Below, one piece after another: positions 21,901-33,439 of a DNA stretch of 64,000 bases. The notes beneath the pieces were generated by a model. That model did no database searches, was not told where the DNA came from, and worked only from the letters and a program-made list of their open reading frames with translations. Location of the stretch: assembly GCA_039545295.1 (NCBI GenBank), contig BCIK01000036.1, positions 1 to 64,000 on the forward strand, read 5' to 3'. This stretch comes from Udeniomyces pyricola. Taxonomy: Eukaryota > Basidiomycota > Tremellomycetes > Cystofilobasidiales > Mrakiaceae. The number at the start of each line of letters is the position of its first letter. The first letter of the stretch is position 1. Position numbers and translations under genes: made by a program.

Positions 21901-24900
21901 GTGTCAATCGATGGAACAAGGGCCATATAGTTGAGGAGAGCGTGTGAGAATGTTGGAGTGACGTTCAAATGTGATGAGTTGGACATAGTAGTGTGGTGAT
22001 GAGATATGACGCGATGGGAAGGGAGGAGAAGGGGATGGTCGAGATAGGGGAGTCGACGGTTAGGATCCGGTGATGGCATTGTGGGGAATGATTCAAGTCG
22101 CCGGGAAGATCCATATTCACGCAACAGACACCGGTAACGTAGACGCAGTGAAGAGAGCCGTAATCATCGGGCAAAAAAGGAGGTCCGAGCGGGGAGAGCC
22201 CGAGCGGACAGATAAGTTATGAAATCAAAGGGGGGAAAGCATCGGAGGTGGCCGATATGCATTTTAATAGGTGAGCGTCCAACGTCAAACGTCGAACGGG
22301 CACAAGCGAATTGGCAGTGTAGGGGAAAATTAAAAAGGAAACCAAAGAGTAGGAGGATAAGTCTACATTCAACTAGTGGTCAGCGAAGTTGACAAGACAG
22401 TGAGCCAACGCACCTGGACCGTAAGAGGTGTCAGACTGAGCTTGACAGTGTTGCCCGCCCTCAAGACCGCATCGAAGTCTCGGCCATCCATCTGCTCGTC
22501 TGATTCGCGCCTCTCCACGTTCAAGTCCAAGTCATGCGGATGAGCCATTCTACCCCATCCGATTGTCGAGTCAGTCGGCGATGATCCGACATGACTGCTG
22601 GTGCCCCTGAACCACCCTGTGCTCGCGCCGTTGGTGGAGGACAGCGACTTACTCCCGCTGTGTTGGTAGAGCTGTCGGTTTGATGATTCGATTGAGGCGC
22701 GGTTCGAAGTTGAGACCGAAAGACCCGACACGATGGAATTGTCAGGCGACATTGAGTAAGAAGACGGAAAAGGATTCGTTGCGTCGACGGCAGGTTGCTG
22801 GGTAAGAGGTGGTAGGTTGGCGAGGTTGGTTAAGGGATGGCCGTTAGGGTTTGTGTTACCGCTGCTAGAAGTTGTGTAAGATGCTGGGTTGTATGTGGAA
22901 GCTGATGAACTCGTTTGGACTAAGGCTGGACCAGACTTGGACCGTGAGCGACTGATGGAAACTGCGGAGGAGAGCGAGACGGTGTCGGAGGGAATAAGAT
23001 TCGCAGTGCTCGGACTGGAGCCTTGGGTAAAGACCATCGAGCGAGGACTGGCAGAGGAAGGTGCTGTCGAGGCAATAGTCTGCTCGATGGCGCCGCGAAC
23101 TGAGGCGAAAAGAGTAGGTGGACGTTGGATATTGATAGGGTGGAGGACAAAGCGGGCAATCGAGATGAGTATATAGTTTGTAGAGTTCTTGCGGAGAACA
23201 GCTGGAATCAAAGGAGCGACACAAGACCTAAGCGGGAAAGGGCGAGTACTTGAAAGCGAGCGACGAGGTGACACAAGAATGCATGAAGCTCGCAAAGCGT
23301 TTCTACAATCAAGGCGTTCCCTTTCACAACGGATCCGTGAAATGCGGAATTTAACGCTGCCTTCCTGATTCTTAAGCCGCTCAACAAGCTCGACACCCGG
23401 CCTCATCCGATCTTGTCTCTAGTCGATCTCGACCATGTAGAAGATATCTAGCGTCCGCTTCGCTCCACAGTCGTTATTTGTGCAGACCCTATCTATCTCA
23501 AGGAAAGACACTCACTTTTCATTCCCTTGACCATCCCCCAGACAGCAGTATCTCCGCCTAGCGCACACCAGAACGTCTCCAGGCCAATCTCGTCATTCTT
23601 ACGCCGCCTCTCCTGACTAACTGTCCGACCGAGACTCTCAAGAACGCGTTCGGCGACGAACTCGAGGATCGCAGTGAGGTAGAGAGCGGCGGGGTCAATA
23701 ATGCCAGGTCGGACATCGCCGCCTCGGTCGGCGACGCAGCTGATGTAGTACTTTTCAACCAGATCGGATGGCGTTCGATCACCAAGGGTCTGTTGTTGAG
23801 GGTGAGCCGGTAAGCAAGGGTAAAAGAGTAATCAGGACACGTTTGCTGGCATGATGCGCCTGACAATGAAGTCACGAGGTGGTTCTCTCTCGCAAACAGC
23901 CATCACCTCATTTAACAAACTCAATCATCGTCTCAGCAGATTATGGAGCCACAGCTCAAGCCTCACAGACGTAGCCAAGCTGGACTCACCGAATAACTCT
24001 GCGTCATCACCCTCATCAACTCCCAGGCTTCCCTCCAACACCACTCCCCATCGTTCTCGTCCATCTCTTTCTCTCGAACGCTTTGCTCACGTCGTATTCC
24101 TCCCGTCCAGGGTTTCTCTTCGACACCCTTCCAACTTTCGCCTACAGGGGATAATGACCAAGATCTGAGCTCAAGTTCGGCTTCAGAGATGGCTTCGTGA
24201 GAGAGGGGATGTGGAAGATGGGTCGGGAGGTGATGTTTGAGTCGTGCTGGAGATAAGAGCGGCAAGAGATGAGAGGTACGATGTCGCGTTGATCGATCAG
24301 CTTCGAGTGAGGAGGCATGGATCAAAATCATGAGCTAAAGAGTATACCTACTCGTCGAAAGGGACGCGGCTGATCGGATGACAGAACAGAGGAGTTCATC
24401 GAGCAGCTCGTTGAGTACGGATAACGTCTGAGCGTTCAATCTCATGGGTCGATGCTCGGATAAGAGTGCGTTGGCTGCATAAGCAAAACCAAGGAAGAAG
24501 TTGAGGTGTCAGTGTTGCTGTGCCGCTGTCTCTATGATGCAGAAGGGGCTACTAGTGGGGTCATCAACCAGTGATGATTGATGCCTGTTTTTGCTTCCCG
24601 CTCTTCGCTGAAGTGGAAGTTCTCGGCGTTCTTCATATCCATGCCATTGATATTTCTTCCCTTTATAGAGACCTTGAATTTCTTACCGGCTCGGCTGCTA
24701 ACGTAACCTGCGTCACCCGAACTGGGTCTCCTGGCTCGCACGGCCGAGGCAACGTCGAATACGGACGAGGCGTTGCTCTTGCTCGGCGGGAGCGTCATGC
24801 CAGGAGCGGAAATGGTTGGGGTAGTTGTGCGCGATCTAGACTTAGAGGTCGGATAAGTGAAGGATGGATCGATCGGTGCTGAAGGGATCGACTGAGAAGT

Positions 24901-25020
24901 GTGGGATTGAGGCGGAGTAGGCAGGCGCGTCGCGTGGTGGGATGCAGATGAAGAAGGGGACGAAAAACCCGGAAGAGCAGTGGGGGTGTCGATACTGAGT
25001 TGACGTTGGACGGCTTGCAT
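18917..25020 (-). CDS. Large conserved fungal protein with H2A-like histone-fold region
   Basis: Function unknown. From the ATG at 25020 a Ser/Thr/Pro-rich N-terminus leads to a helical block (ALLSEHRPMRL, NELLDELL; 24474-24360), a second block (SEAELELRSW to AWELMRVMTQSYS, ending 23990) and the exon 23789-23517, whose PAALYLTAILEFVAERVLE strongly resembles the central histone-fold helix of H2A. Then come exon 23201-22414 (low complexity, ending VKLSLTPLTVQ), exon 21808-21455 (RGLDPNIANRL, acidic stretch) and the long exon 21310-18917, which includes AELIAFLGGPPPP. Phases agree from 23989 on. The first junctions (24.6-24.3 kb) are not resolved, and the intron 22413-21809 is unusually long (605 nt). 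From memory, ascomycete proteins show the same order of helical block, H2A-like segment and an (I/F)DFLxxGPP-like motif, which is why I join it as one gene. A split at about 22.4 kb into two genes is the main alternative. Confidence 0.6.
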
Positions 25021-25773
25021 GTCGAGATATGGGGAAGAGTTTGAGCTGGCAGAGTAGGGGATATTGTATGATGATGACTGGGTAGACCCATGCAGGAGAT
25101 GAACGAAGAGGTCAGACCGGACGGGACAAGGTGAGACTGGGCAGGACTACTGGACCGACTGGCTGCACGCTGGCGAGAGGCCGGGCAAGAGCGAAGGTCA
25201 TCGATCGAATTCGAAGCCGATTAACACTTAGTGATCGGTATGCAAAACGTCTGCGCGTCTGCATTGCGCCCACGGAAATATTTTCATGCACACAGACCAA
25301 ATCGCAGTCATGCGATCGGTCTAGCTTGAACTATATATAAATTAATGATGCCTACCCACTCAGAGTCACACTTAGCTGTGTGAGATAATATCACAGCGCA
25401 AAGCTTAAGGACTCGATATTTGACGTTATGGGTAAGGCTTTCCAGATTGACTATACTCGTTACAATCATATTCATGCATCGTATATATAATACATACAAT
25501 TTCTCATCAGTACTGGCCCATGATGACGTGTATGACGCGCCTGCACAGTGGTCCATGACGCGCGTCCACGTATCAACATATATATACCACCGCGCGCTCT
25601 GCCCTTGTCTGCCTCATCCATTCATCCATTCATCCAGCCAACCAAAATCCAAGATCAGCGACCAATATCAGTGCATCAGCGCCAAGCACTCGACGAGTAC
25701 TTGCCCTGTACAACAAGCCCCAAGCTATTCCCCAAGCCCTTCTCTTGCAGACATCAGGGTCTCCTGTCCTACA
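25021..25773. promoter_or_regulatory. Divergent promoter region between histone-fold and p34-like genes
   Basis: A 0.75 kb spacer between divergent starts at 25020 and 25774. It contains an AT-rich core (25320-25510, with several TATATAA-like stretches at about 25330, 25483 and 25580) and a CCATT/CAT-repeat stretch just before 25640. The last 150 bases before 25774 are CA/CT-rich leader sequence. No gene was recognised. Confidence 0.35.
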
Positions 25774-27463
25774 ATGTCCCGTTCTACCGACAATGACCCC
25801 AACCATGTCACCATCTCCTCTGCTCCCACACCCCCACCAAACGCCTCAACCATTCTCGTCCTCGCCCACTCCTTGCCCTCCGCACAAGCTTTCGTCACCC
25901 GTTCGTTCCAGCTAGCCCTTCAAAGAAGCCCTCAATTATCACCTATCTACCCGGTGTTCATTGACCAATATCGAAAATATGTTTTCGTACTTTCCTCTAG
26001 GTCTAACAACTTCTACCACCCCTACGTCACCAACATCCCCTTCGCCTCACGAATCATATCTTACATCCTCGGACCCCAGCACGCTCGTTTTTCCCTGGAC
26101 GATACAGAACAAGTACTACAAAGCTCAAGTTTTCTTCAGAGTCCTGATCCTGGAGATGGAAGGAGAAGAGTTGGGTGTGGGTCAGCCTAGACAAGGCGAT
26201 GAAGAGAAGGGTGGAAGCGAGAAAGACGAAGGAGGGTTAGAAGGAATTCCAGCAGTGTTGTATCTGTTACCTTCGTCGGACGTCGAGGTGCGTTTTCTTA
26301 TCCAATCGGTCAATCCACATCACTCGCCCTATCCTTTGCTGTCACAAGTATGAAGACGGACATGAGGTTGGGTCGAGTACATATGTGCACATATCCTCGG
26401 CTACATTTAGACCGTACTCACCCATTCAACCTTCATTTTCCTGCTTCTGCGTCATGACTTCCTGTCCTGCCTGTCGCGCGTACACTCCAACGTTGGCTCA
26501 ACAATTGCCTATCGCTTCCTCCCTGTTTCAATAACATAAAAAGGACCTACACCCACCATCTCTTCTGAAAAGCCTCCTGACTTTGCTTGAACCCGACGTC
26601 ACGCTTGCTGTGCGACCGCGACATCTCACTCCTCGACTTAACCACGAAGAGCAACCCTCATCAACCCAGGTTGGGAAACGAAAGATTGAGGATAGTATCA
26701 TGGATGCGTACGGAGATTTGGGGATTGACCTCGTTGATGAAGGTTCAGAGGAGAGGGAAGATGGAGGTATGCCGCCTTTTTCTATCCGGTTTCTTTTTTC
26801 GGGATTGGTCTGTAAGATGTGATACACTCAAGCTTACCCCGCTATACCTTCTCGCTCGAACTCACCTGATCGGGCCGACTTGTCCATCACAATCTATTCC
26901 CAGATCCATCGCCTCTTGCTCAGATTTCCCAGGCCTTTCAAGCTCATATGTGGCCTGAGCTCGAACTGCACGATCAACGACGTACCGTCTCTTCCTCGCC
27001 CCTTGTGTCTTCCTCTATGTCGCAAGTTTCCAGAGATGATCCGGACTTTCCAACCAAATTTTCCTCTAACAGTCCTGCCGATTTAAGTGACGACGATCAG
27101 AACGAAACCAACGAAGAACTGGGAATCCAGCCTGATCTTCCAACTTCCCCTTCGTCATCAAGATCATCAGCATCATTTACACCTTTCCAATCCGGTTCCA
27201 CCTTCGCGCCTTTCCCATCCTCCTCATTCAAACCTTCTCAATCCAACACTGAATCCACGTCCTCATCTTCCACTTCAAATCCCAAAGCTGATGCAGCCGA
27301 CTTGACGTCAACTCTGAATTCTTTACGTGCACTGCGAGATGAGCTTGCAAAGGTCGGAGATGCCGACGAGAGGAGGATCCTGGCGGACAAGATTGTTCAC
27401 GAGTTGTTTAGTGACGAAGACGATGACAATCGATTCGATGAGGAGAGAGCAAAAGAGGTGTAA
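25774..27463 (+). CDS. AAGAB/p34-type alpha- and gamma-adaptin-binding protein
   Basis: A homologue of p34/AAGAB (yeast Irc6), a small-GTPase-like chaperone that helps assemble the AP-1 and AP-2 clathrin adaptors. The start ATGTCCCGTTC at 25774 leads to ILVLAHSLPSAQAF, the first strand of the G-like fold. After an intron, WTIQNKYYKAQV is the hallmark of the family (W.I.NKYY.A). Later come LPSSDVE, then LEPDVTLAVRPR and a C-terminal exon (26905-27463) that begins DPSPLAQISQAFQAHMWPEL. It ends in an amphipathic helix, LRALRDELAKVGDADERR...ADKIVHELF, the conserved end of p34 proteins. Between them is a Ser-rich linker of about 100 residues. The final splice (donor after 26766, G/GTATGC) is phase-correct. 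The first intron (about 25.90-26.00 kb) and the exons between 26288 and 26560 are not settled. Confidence 0.65.
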
Positions 27464-28171
27464 AATCCAGAGGGAATTGGATGGGTCCGTGTCAAATGTT
27501 TTCAAGACGGTCGATCGTACAACGCAACCATGCATCGGTGTTATGGTATATGGATGGTGTTTGTCCTCAATTAAAGGAAAACGATATTCATTGGTGCCCA
27601 GCAAAGGAGTCAGAAATGATCTTAAGAGTACACTGGACGACATGTATCGGGTGTATAAGTAGGATGGGTTTGATAGCAAAGATGAAGGAGTTAAGCAAGA
27701 GAACTCATAAAGCCCAAAATCAATCCGAGAAGAGGAAAAGAAAGGAAAAAGAAGATCACGCCGATGATTGAGGCCGACATGAAAAGGCGGGAATCAGAGA
27801 AGAGCAGGGAAAGGCGCGATATGAAGACAAAGACGTATGACCTCAAGCACTCATAAGGATCCTAAAGCGACAGATTCACGCAAGGCGATATGGAAGAAGG
27901 CAAGGGAAGAGAGCGGTGGAGGAAGGTAGCATTAAGGGTTTCGTGGAAGAGTTTCGTAATCGTTATGAGAAGGAAAAGGATCAATGGTTCGTGAATTTTT
28001 TGGAACGTTCGTGAAGTAGAAGTCACTGAGTTCAGAAAGGAAAGATGGACGTGACAATGCCATCAACATTTATCATCGGCATGTGGAACAGAATCACGAG
28101 AGAGATGACTGACTCTTGTGGGTGCATATGTCAGGCTAAGTATCATCAGGCTAGAAGGGAGATGGATTTGT
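27464..28171. other. Convergent intergenic region, no gene seen
   Basis: This segment lies between the stop codons of the p34-like gene (+) and the four-helix membrane protein gene (-). It is purine-rich on the + strand. Short open frames (for example 27481-27771) start inside the presumed 3' UTR and show no known motif. No RNA gene was recognised. Confidence 0.5.
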
Positions 28172-29096
28172 CTAGGCATAATAGCCTGTGATATAAGATG
28201 GCAGCCACATCAACACAATTTGTTTTTGTTCTTTGAGATTGCGACAGAGGTGAAGCAAAGAAGAGCCAAAACCTACCCATGTTGGGCCCGTTCATTTTGG
28301 AGTAAGACTGCAGGAACGATGAAAAGCGCCAAGAGAGGAACGCGGCGTACATCTGAAGTGGAATATCACACGTCCATGGTACGGTAAGGCGGTAAGAACC
28401 TCGACACGGCGTAAAGTTGACATCCTGATCAGAAGAAAAAAAACTCGACACACCTGGAAGACCAAGTCAATGGCAAGGGCGATGAACATGGCGGTTTGGA
28501 AAGAGTGCACGCCAGCTGAGCAAAAACCTAACACAGCAGTAGTGTGGAAACACAGAGAGGTAAGTAGACCACAGGCTATGTCGAAGACTCATGAGGCACT
28601 GCAGCTGACCTTTCGGCATCGTGGTCGTTGTAGTGGCAGCGGCAGCAGTCCCTTCGTACGCGGCTTTAGTCCAAAGCTGGCCTCCGTTGTCGCACTCCCA
28701 TTGGACATAGTCAGCCCGGTGATTGAGCATGAAGATCATGAGGATGCCTCGAACGGCACTCAAAACGAGCACGATAGGCCAACAGAAGACGGAAGCTCGA
28801 GTCCAGATGTAAGACGAGGTGGCGTAAGCAAGAATCGAAACGAAGGCGAGGGCGGCGACAGCAAAGGCGATTCCGCCGTAAATGAATTGTTCAAAACCAC
28901 CGAGGAAGTACCTGAGAGACAAGAATGTGCCAAGCAGAGCGTCAGAGGAAATCGCCTGCATCTTCAGCAGCACTGGCATCATGGGCATCCTGAACGAGAT
29001 GCAAGCTCACCAGTACTGTCCATATGTGATGAGGAGGTAACCACCAATAGCCGAGTAGATGAGAATGATGACGTTCCACGCGAGGGCTCCCACGCG
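28172..29096 (-). CDS. Four-helix integral membrane protein, MARVEL-like layout (5' end open)
   Basis: Not recognised as a named gene. Exons supported by matching phases: 29096-29011, 28911-28610, 28527-28454, 28352-28277 and 28185-28172. They encode one membrane helix (LAWNVIILIYSAIGGYLLI), a longer hydrophobic exon with two helices (FIYGGIAFAVAALAFVSILA and VFCWPIVLVLSAVRGILMIF), a loop with two Cys (WECDNGG and GFCSAG), a fourth helix (TAMFIALAIDLVFQMYAAFL) and a short tail ending GGYYA. This topology, with both Cys in one loop, resembles fungal MARVEL or tetraspan-like proteins of the plasma membrane or eisosomes, but that is inference. The first coding exon must lie upstream of 29096. 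A frame starting at ATG 29415 that ends at a GTTAGT donor is one option. Confidence 0.6.
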
Positions 29097-30683
29097 CTTT
29101 CAACGTGATGACCAAGCGAGGGAGGTCAAGCGAGGAAGGTACAGATTGAAAGGTGAAAGGGAAGAGAAAGTATAAACGTGAGGTTCCAGCGTCAGCGATC
29201 GTCGACGAATGTCATCCTGACGCGGTAACGATCGTGCGGTCGAACGAGCAAAAGAGATAGACTAACCAGAGGAAACACAAGAAGACAGTTGTCGCACCAC
29301 TTGTTACAAAGTAGTGCAGATGAAAAGTGAGGAACGAAAGTAAGAAAGCTTGAGCGAGAGGTAGGTCGGGGAAAAGGCAAAAGGGGGCCGAGGAAAAAGT
29401 GAGCAAACGGACCATGCTGTTGGAAGGTTGTGATTGAGAGCGTAAAGGCGTGAGAGACGTGTAGCGTAGTCTTGAGAAAAGCGGCGTGAGGATGTGACGA
29501 GAAGATCGGTTCAGAGAGAAGAATCAGGGTCACAAGGGGAAAGGTCGTGAGTCGTCAAGGCGTTTGTCGTTAGTCGGTATGAGGGACAGTGAACGGTTCG
29601 TGGACGTTCAAGGCACGAGAGAGAGGGTCACCTAGTGCCAGACCAGCTGACTTATGCTCGAGCTTATCTCTAGAAGGGTCAGTTCCCAATCGGTCAGGGG
29701 TCAGTGCACATTAAGGGGAACTAGGCAAAGGGAACCCGGCCCATGGCACGAACCTGCACCAAGAGAGAGAGAGAGAGGGGGGGGGGGGGTTCCGTGCGTG
29801 ATCGATTCTCCCGGCGGAAGTACTAGCTAGCCAGTAATTGTCGACGTATATATCTATCCGGTGATCAGTCAAGGATCAGTCAGATAGGCGAATCGATAAG
29901 CTAAAAGCAGAGCATTGAGCACATATCTACAATGGCCATAAGATGCGTCTGTATGAACTAGCTAGTCTCTGACGCGAACTGAAGGGTAAGGCTGGACGTG
30001 AGGGTGAAGGGGAATTATGGCTGGCAGTCAAAAGGATTCGGACTGAGAAAGGACAAGCCTGTCGTGAGATGAGCCATGCCGGCAAGATGGACCTGGAAGC
30101 AGGAAGCCGGAAGCAGGAAGCAGGATACGCTGATCTATACATATCTATGGGTCTGCACCTTGTCTGCGCCACAGTACTCAATTCACAAGCTGGCACAAGC
30201 CTGGGGCTGATCGACAACGTCAATAAACGACATGTATATCTGGTTGCTGCAATTATCAGATCAGCAAGGATTGTTCGTTTTGCGGAACCAGTCCAATGTA
30301 CATGATGTACAATGATATGACTGACATGTGAATCAGGTACCACAAGGACCGACGCAGTGAAATAATTCCGGTCAAGTCATACATACTACAAAACACGGGT
30401 GAGGAAAAGGAAGAAAAAAACGGCAAACCAAACAAATGCGCGCGGGGCGCGGCTCGTTTGTCGTTTGTTGACGGCGACGTTGGTCTTGCGTTGCCTCTTC
30501 CTCTTGGACCTCTTCCTCTTCCCCCTTCCTCTTCTGGCCCTCTCCCCTTCCCCCTTCCCCCTTGCCGCCCAGTCCCCCACCGTCCTCCCTCCGTCTTCAG
30601 TCGACAATCCTTGGGTCCACCTACACTCTCTGTTCCTTTCCTGACCTGACTATCCTTTGACCCCTTGCTCACCATCCCTCAAC
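29097..30683. promoter_or_regulatory. Divergent region before the membrane-protein gene and RAS1
   Basis: This should contain the missing first exon of the - strand membrane-protein gene and both promoters. A (GA)n run followed by 13 G lies at about 29763-29789. A nearly palindromic ATGTACATGATGTACAAT lies at about 30296-30313. The 200 bases before 30684 are an extreme CT-rich leader (CCTCTTCC repeats, 30480-30600) of RAS1. No independent gene was recognised. Confidence 0.4.
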
Positions 30684-32445
30684 ATGGCTACTCCACCCAC
30701 CAAAGTTAGCCCAAATCTCATCACTCGCTAGATGTTGCCTCGCAGCCTTCCGCTCGAGATGTACATTCGCTGACGTTCCCCTCCTTTCCTCTCTTCACCT
30801 CTCAAATCCTGACGCCTTATATGTGCCTACCATCTTACCCCTGAAATGTGACGATGCGTTATGACGTAGGCTACTTTCCTACGAGAGTACAAGCTTGTCG
30901 TTGTTGGTGGCGGTGGTAAGTCACCTTGCCTCGACTTGCATCTCCTCTTTCGCGTCGCGAGGGCCCCTTTGTTCAGTTGAGGGTGTTCGAACTCTCCCGG
31001 TCGGACCATCCACTGGCTCTCCTCACATGATTCTCTCAGCAGCCATAGCTACTGATGCATCTCTCTTGTCTCGATTTTGTATCTTGATCCCATCAGGTGT
31101 CGGCAAGAGCGCCCTCAGTCAGTCTAGCCATCACGCGCTTCTTCATGCTTCCTCCTCCCCGTCTCGCCGCCTTCGAAGCGATCCTCGCGTACCATCTCCT
31201 ACCGTCATGCTGTTTCCCCGCCCATTGCGAAATATCACTTCGACATCGTTTTGACATTGCAATTTTGGTCTCCCGTTTACTCTTCATCTTGCTCCACGTC
31301 TCTCACATATACGCGTACACAATCGTCGCTCCTCCATCTCGTTCATCCTTCATCCGCGGGCCCCTTTCAATCATTTATGCTCTTCTTCTCTCCTCTCCTA
31401 CAGCCATCCAATTCATACAGTCTCATTTCGTGGATGAGTACGATCCAACTATTGAGGACTCATATCGCAAGCAATGTATCGTAGACGATGAAGTTGCCTT
31501 GCTCGATGTTCTCGACACGGCAGGCCAAGAGGAATACGGGTGAGTCGCTCGGGCGGTCTGCGAGATGTCAAGGCTTTGAGGAGATGAAGATAACTCGAGG
31601 AGTGAAAGAGGTGCTTCATAGGTATAACCAAATCCATGAAAGGCATGCTCGGGTTTTTGGAACGCATACACCAAGATCTAGCAGACAAGGCTCGAGAGCC
31701 GGTCATTATAGATGCGGTCTGATGAAGAGCGATCCAGGCTGACCCTTGGTTCGCCTTCCTTCTCCTCCGCACACCCAATTGTTGTTTTCAGAGCTATGCG
31801 AGAGCAGTACATGCGCACGGGCGAGGGGTTCTTGCTTGTCTATTCCATCACGTCGCGCAACTCGTTTGAGGAAATTTCTCAGTTCCATCAGCAGATTCTT
31901 CGCGTTAAGGACAAGGATCAGTTTCCTGTGCTCGTCGTGGCCAACAAATGCGACTTGGAGTTTGAGAGACAGGTTGCTGCCCATGGTGAGTTGGTTTTGC
32001 TATCTGGCAGGAGACAACTTGTAAAGCTTACTGACGAGTTGACCTTTCTCTTATTACCCTATCCTTTGATTGATAAGAGGGTCGTGAGCTAGCAAAGCAC
32101 TTCCGGTCCGAGTGTGTAGAGACCTCAGCCAAACAACGTATCAATGTCGAGGAGGCCTTCTTTATGCTCGTCCGAGCTATAAAGAGGTATAACAAAGTTC
32201 GTTATGATAAAAGGAATGCGTGTCACGGCCTTCTCTGGATTTTCTGACTGACCACTGTCGATAATGAATTATGTGGCTCGTTACAACATACGTCGTTACC
32301 ATAATAGGATCAAAACCCGACTGCAACTATCAAGCCAGGAGCAAGCGGGAACCCAAATCAACAAGCCAATATCCAAGGTGGCCATACACCCCTCAAGCAA
32401 GACTCCCATGGCAGTGGCTGCTGTTCCGGTTGTGTCGTCCTGTAG
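30684..32445 (+). CDS. RAS1: Ras small GTPase, 7 exons
   Basis: Membrane-anchored GTPase switch controlling morphogenesis, mating and cAMP/MAPK signalling in fungi. Exons: 30684-30704, 30870-30915, 31097-31117, 31404-31539, 31792-31985, 32078-32196, 32308-32445 (224 aa, phases correct). The G1 loop VVVGGGGVGKSAL is assembled from two exons, one only 21 nt. The effector loop [15 protein letters not shown]3 (LDTAGQEEY), G4 (NKCDLE) and G5 (ETSAK) are complete and canonical; the catalytic Gln of DTAGQ is present. The C-terminus is a variable linker and then [10 protein letters not shown]: two Cys for palmitoylation and a CAAX box (CVVL). The CAAX Leu would favour geranylgeranylation, but this depends on the prenyltransferase and is only inference. 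Other Ras-family members are possible, but the effector loop and tail favour Ras1. Confidence 0.95.
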
Positions 32446-33439
32446 AAATGCATCGAGCAAGCCCAGGCGTCTATTTTTGGCTGAATGAAGGAGAAAACTC
32501 GCCATTCGAAACACGAACGATCCTGCGGGCGGCCAATATATCGAGTTCCCTTACATCACACAAATTTGCCCCTTCTCCTCAGTCTTCCCTCTTCGATTAC
32601 GTTGTTTGAAGCTTTTCAAACGATGTTTTTTCGTATCTGTCCCCTCGCCTTTTCAATCTTCACTACGTTTTTTTTTCTCTTACCATCTAATCATCGTTTT
32701 CACCCGGTCTTCTCTCCATCCTTTCATTCCCAACATCCCCCTCTCGTCTTTCTTCTTTCCCTGGTCATAAATTCCTCGCACCTCCCCCCCCCCCCCCCCC
32801 CGGGTCTTTTCGTTTCCCTCTCGTTGGCTTGCTGTCCCATCCTGGCTCGGTCTACCGTCGTATTTATCCTCCTTCGCCCTAACGCAGCCCTATTCTTTCG
32901 GCCAGAGTGCTTTTGTTGTTCCCTTGCATTCTTTTTTTTTTTTTTTTTCTCAGTCTTGCATCCGTTTATTCCGTTACATCCTCCGCTCTTCATTCGCTCT
33001 CCGCGCGTATGTTCTCTTCTTCTGTCTCCGTCCTACTTTTTTTTTTTTGGCCTGACCGCTCGGGTCTTGGTGTTCCGCTCGGTGCTTTCTCATTGTTCAC
33101 CTTTCCTTCTGCTGTGCTCTTCTTATTCTTGTTCTTTTGGTTCTTTTTGTTTTGTTTCGATGGTCAGGCATATACAATTTAATGAAACCCGCGTTTTAGC
33201 TCTTAGCTCTCATCATCCGGTGCGGTCTTTGTCGGTATCGATCTGCTGACCGTTTGTTTTACTGTCTGTTATCAATGATCACAAAACTAGCTACGACTGA
33301 AAGCTCCACATTTCAACCGAGCATGAACCACTCAATTCAGCCTCGTACGCGATACATACCGCTAAGCATAATGTCTGTCAGGACTGATAACCCCCATTAT
33401 CTCATGCCTGGCATTCTCATGTAGGATGGTTTAATTTCT
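32446..33439. other. Long pyrimidine-rich intergenic stretch downstream of RAS1
   Basis: About 1 kb between the convergent stops of RAS1 (+) and the calpain gene (-). From 32560 to 33180 the + strand is extremely rich in T and C, with an 18-C run at 32784-32801 and a 17-T run at 32932-32948. It reads as a hydrophobic Phe/Leu/Ser-rich open frame only because of this base composition. It has no start context, domain or intron structure. It may be RAS1 3' UTR or an unannotated non-coding transcript. Confidence 0.45.

Noticed and set aside
22369..22413. Stop codon at 22369 as the end of a shorter histone-fold protein
   Set aside because: The frame runs through a good GTGCGT donor at 22413 before the stop, and the downstream exons continue the same type of protein. 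Kept as an alternative only.
29680..29760. Cloverleaf-like GC-rich stretch considered as a tRNA gene
   Set aside because: No GGTTCGANTCC T-loop (B box) with a matching acceptor stem is present. The repeats are simple purine runs.
32485..33249. 254-codon + strand open frame, Phe/Leu/Ser-rich, looks like a membrane protein
   Set aside because: It exists only because the strand is nearly pure pyrimidine. No proper start, domain or codon structure is visible, and it covers homopolymer runs.
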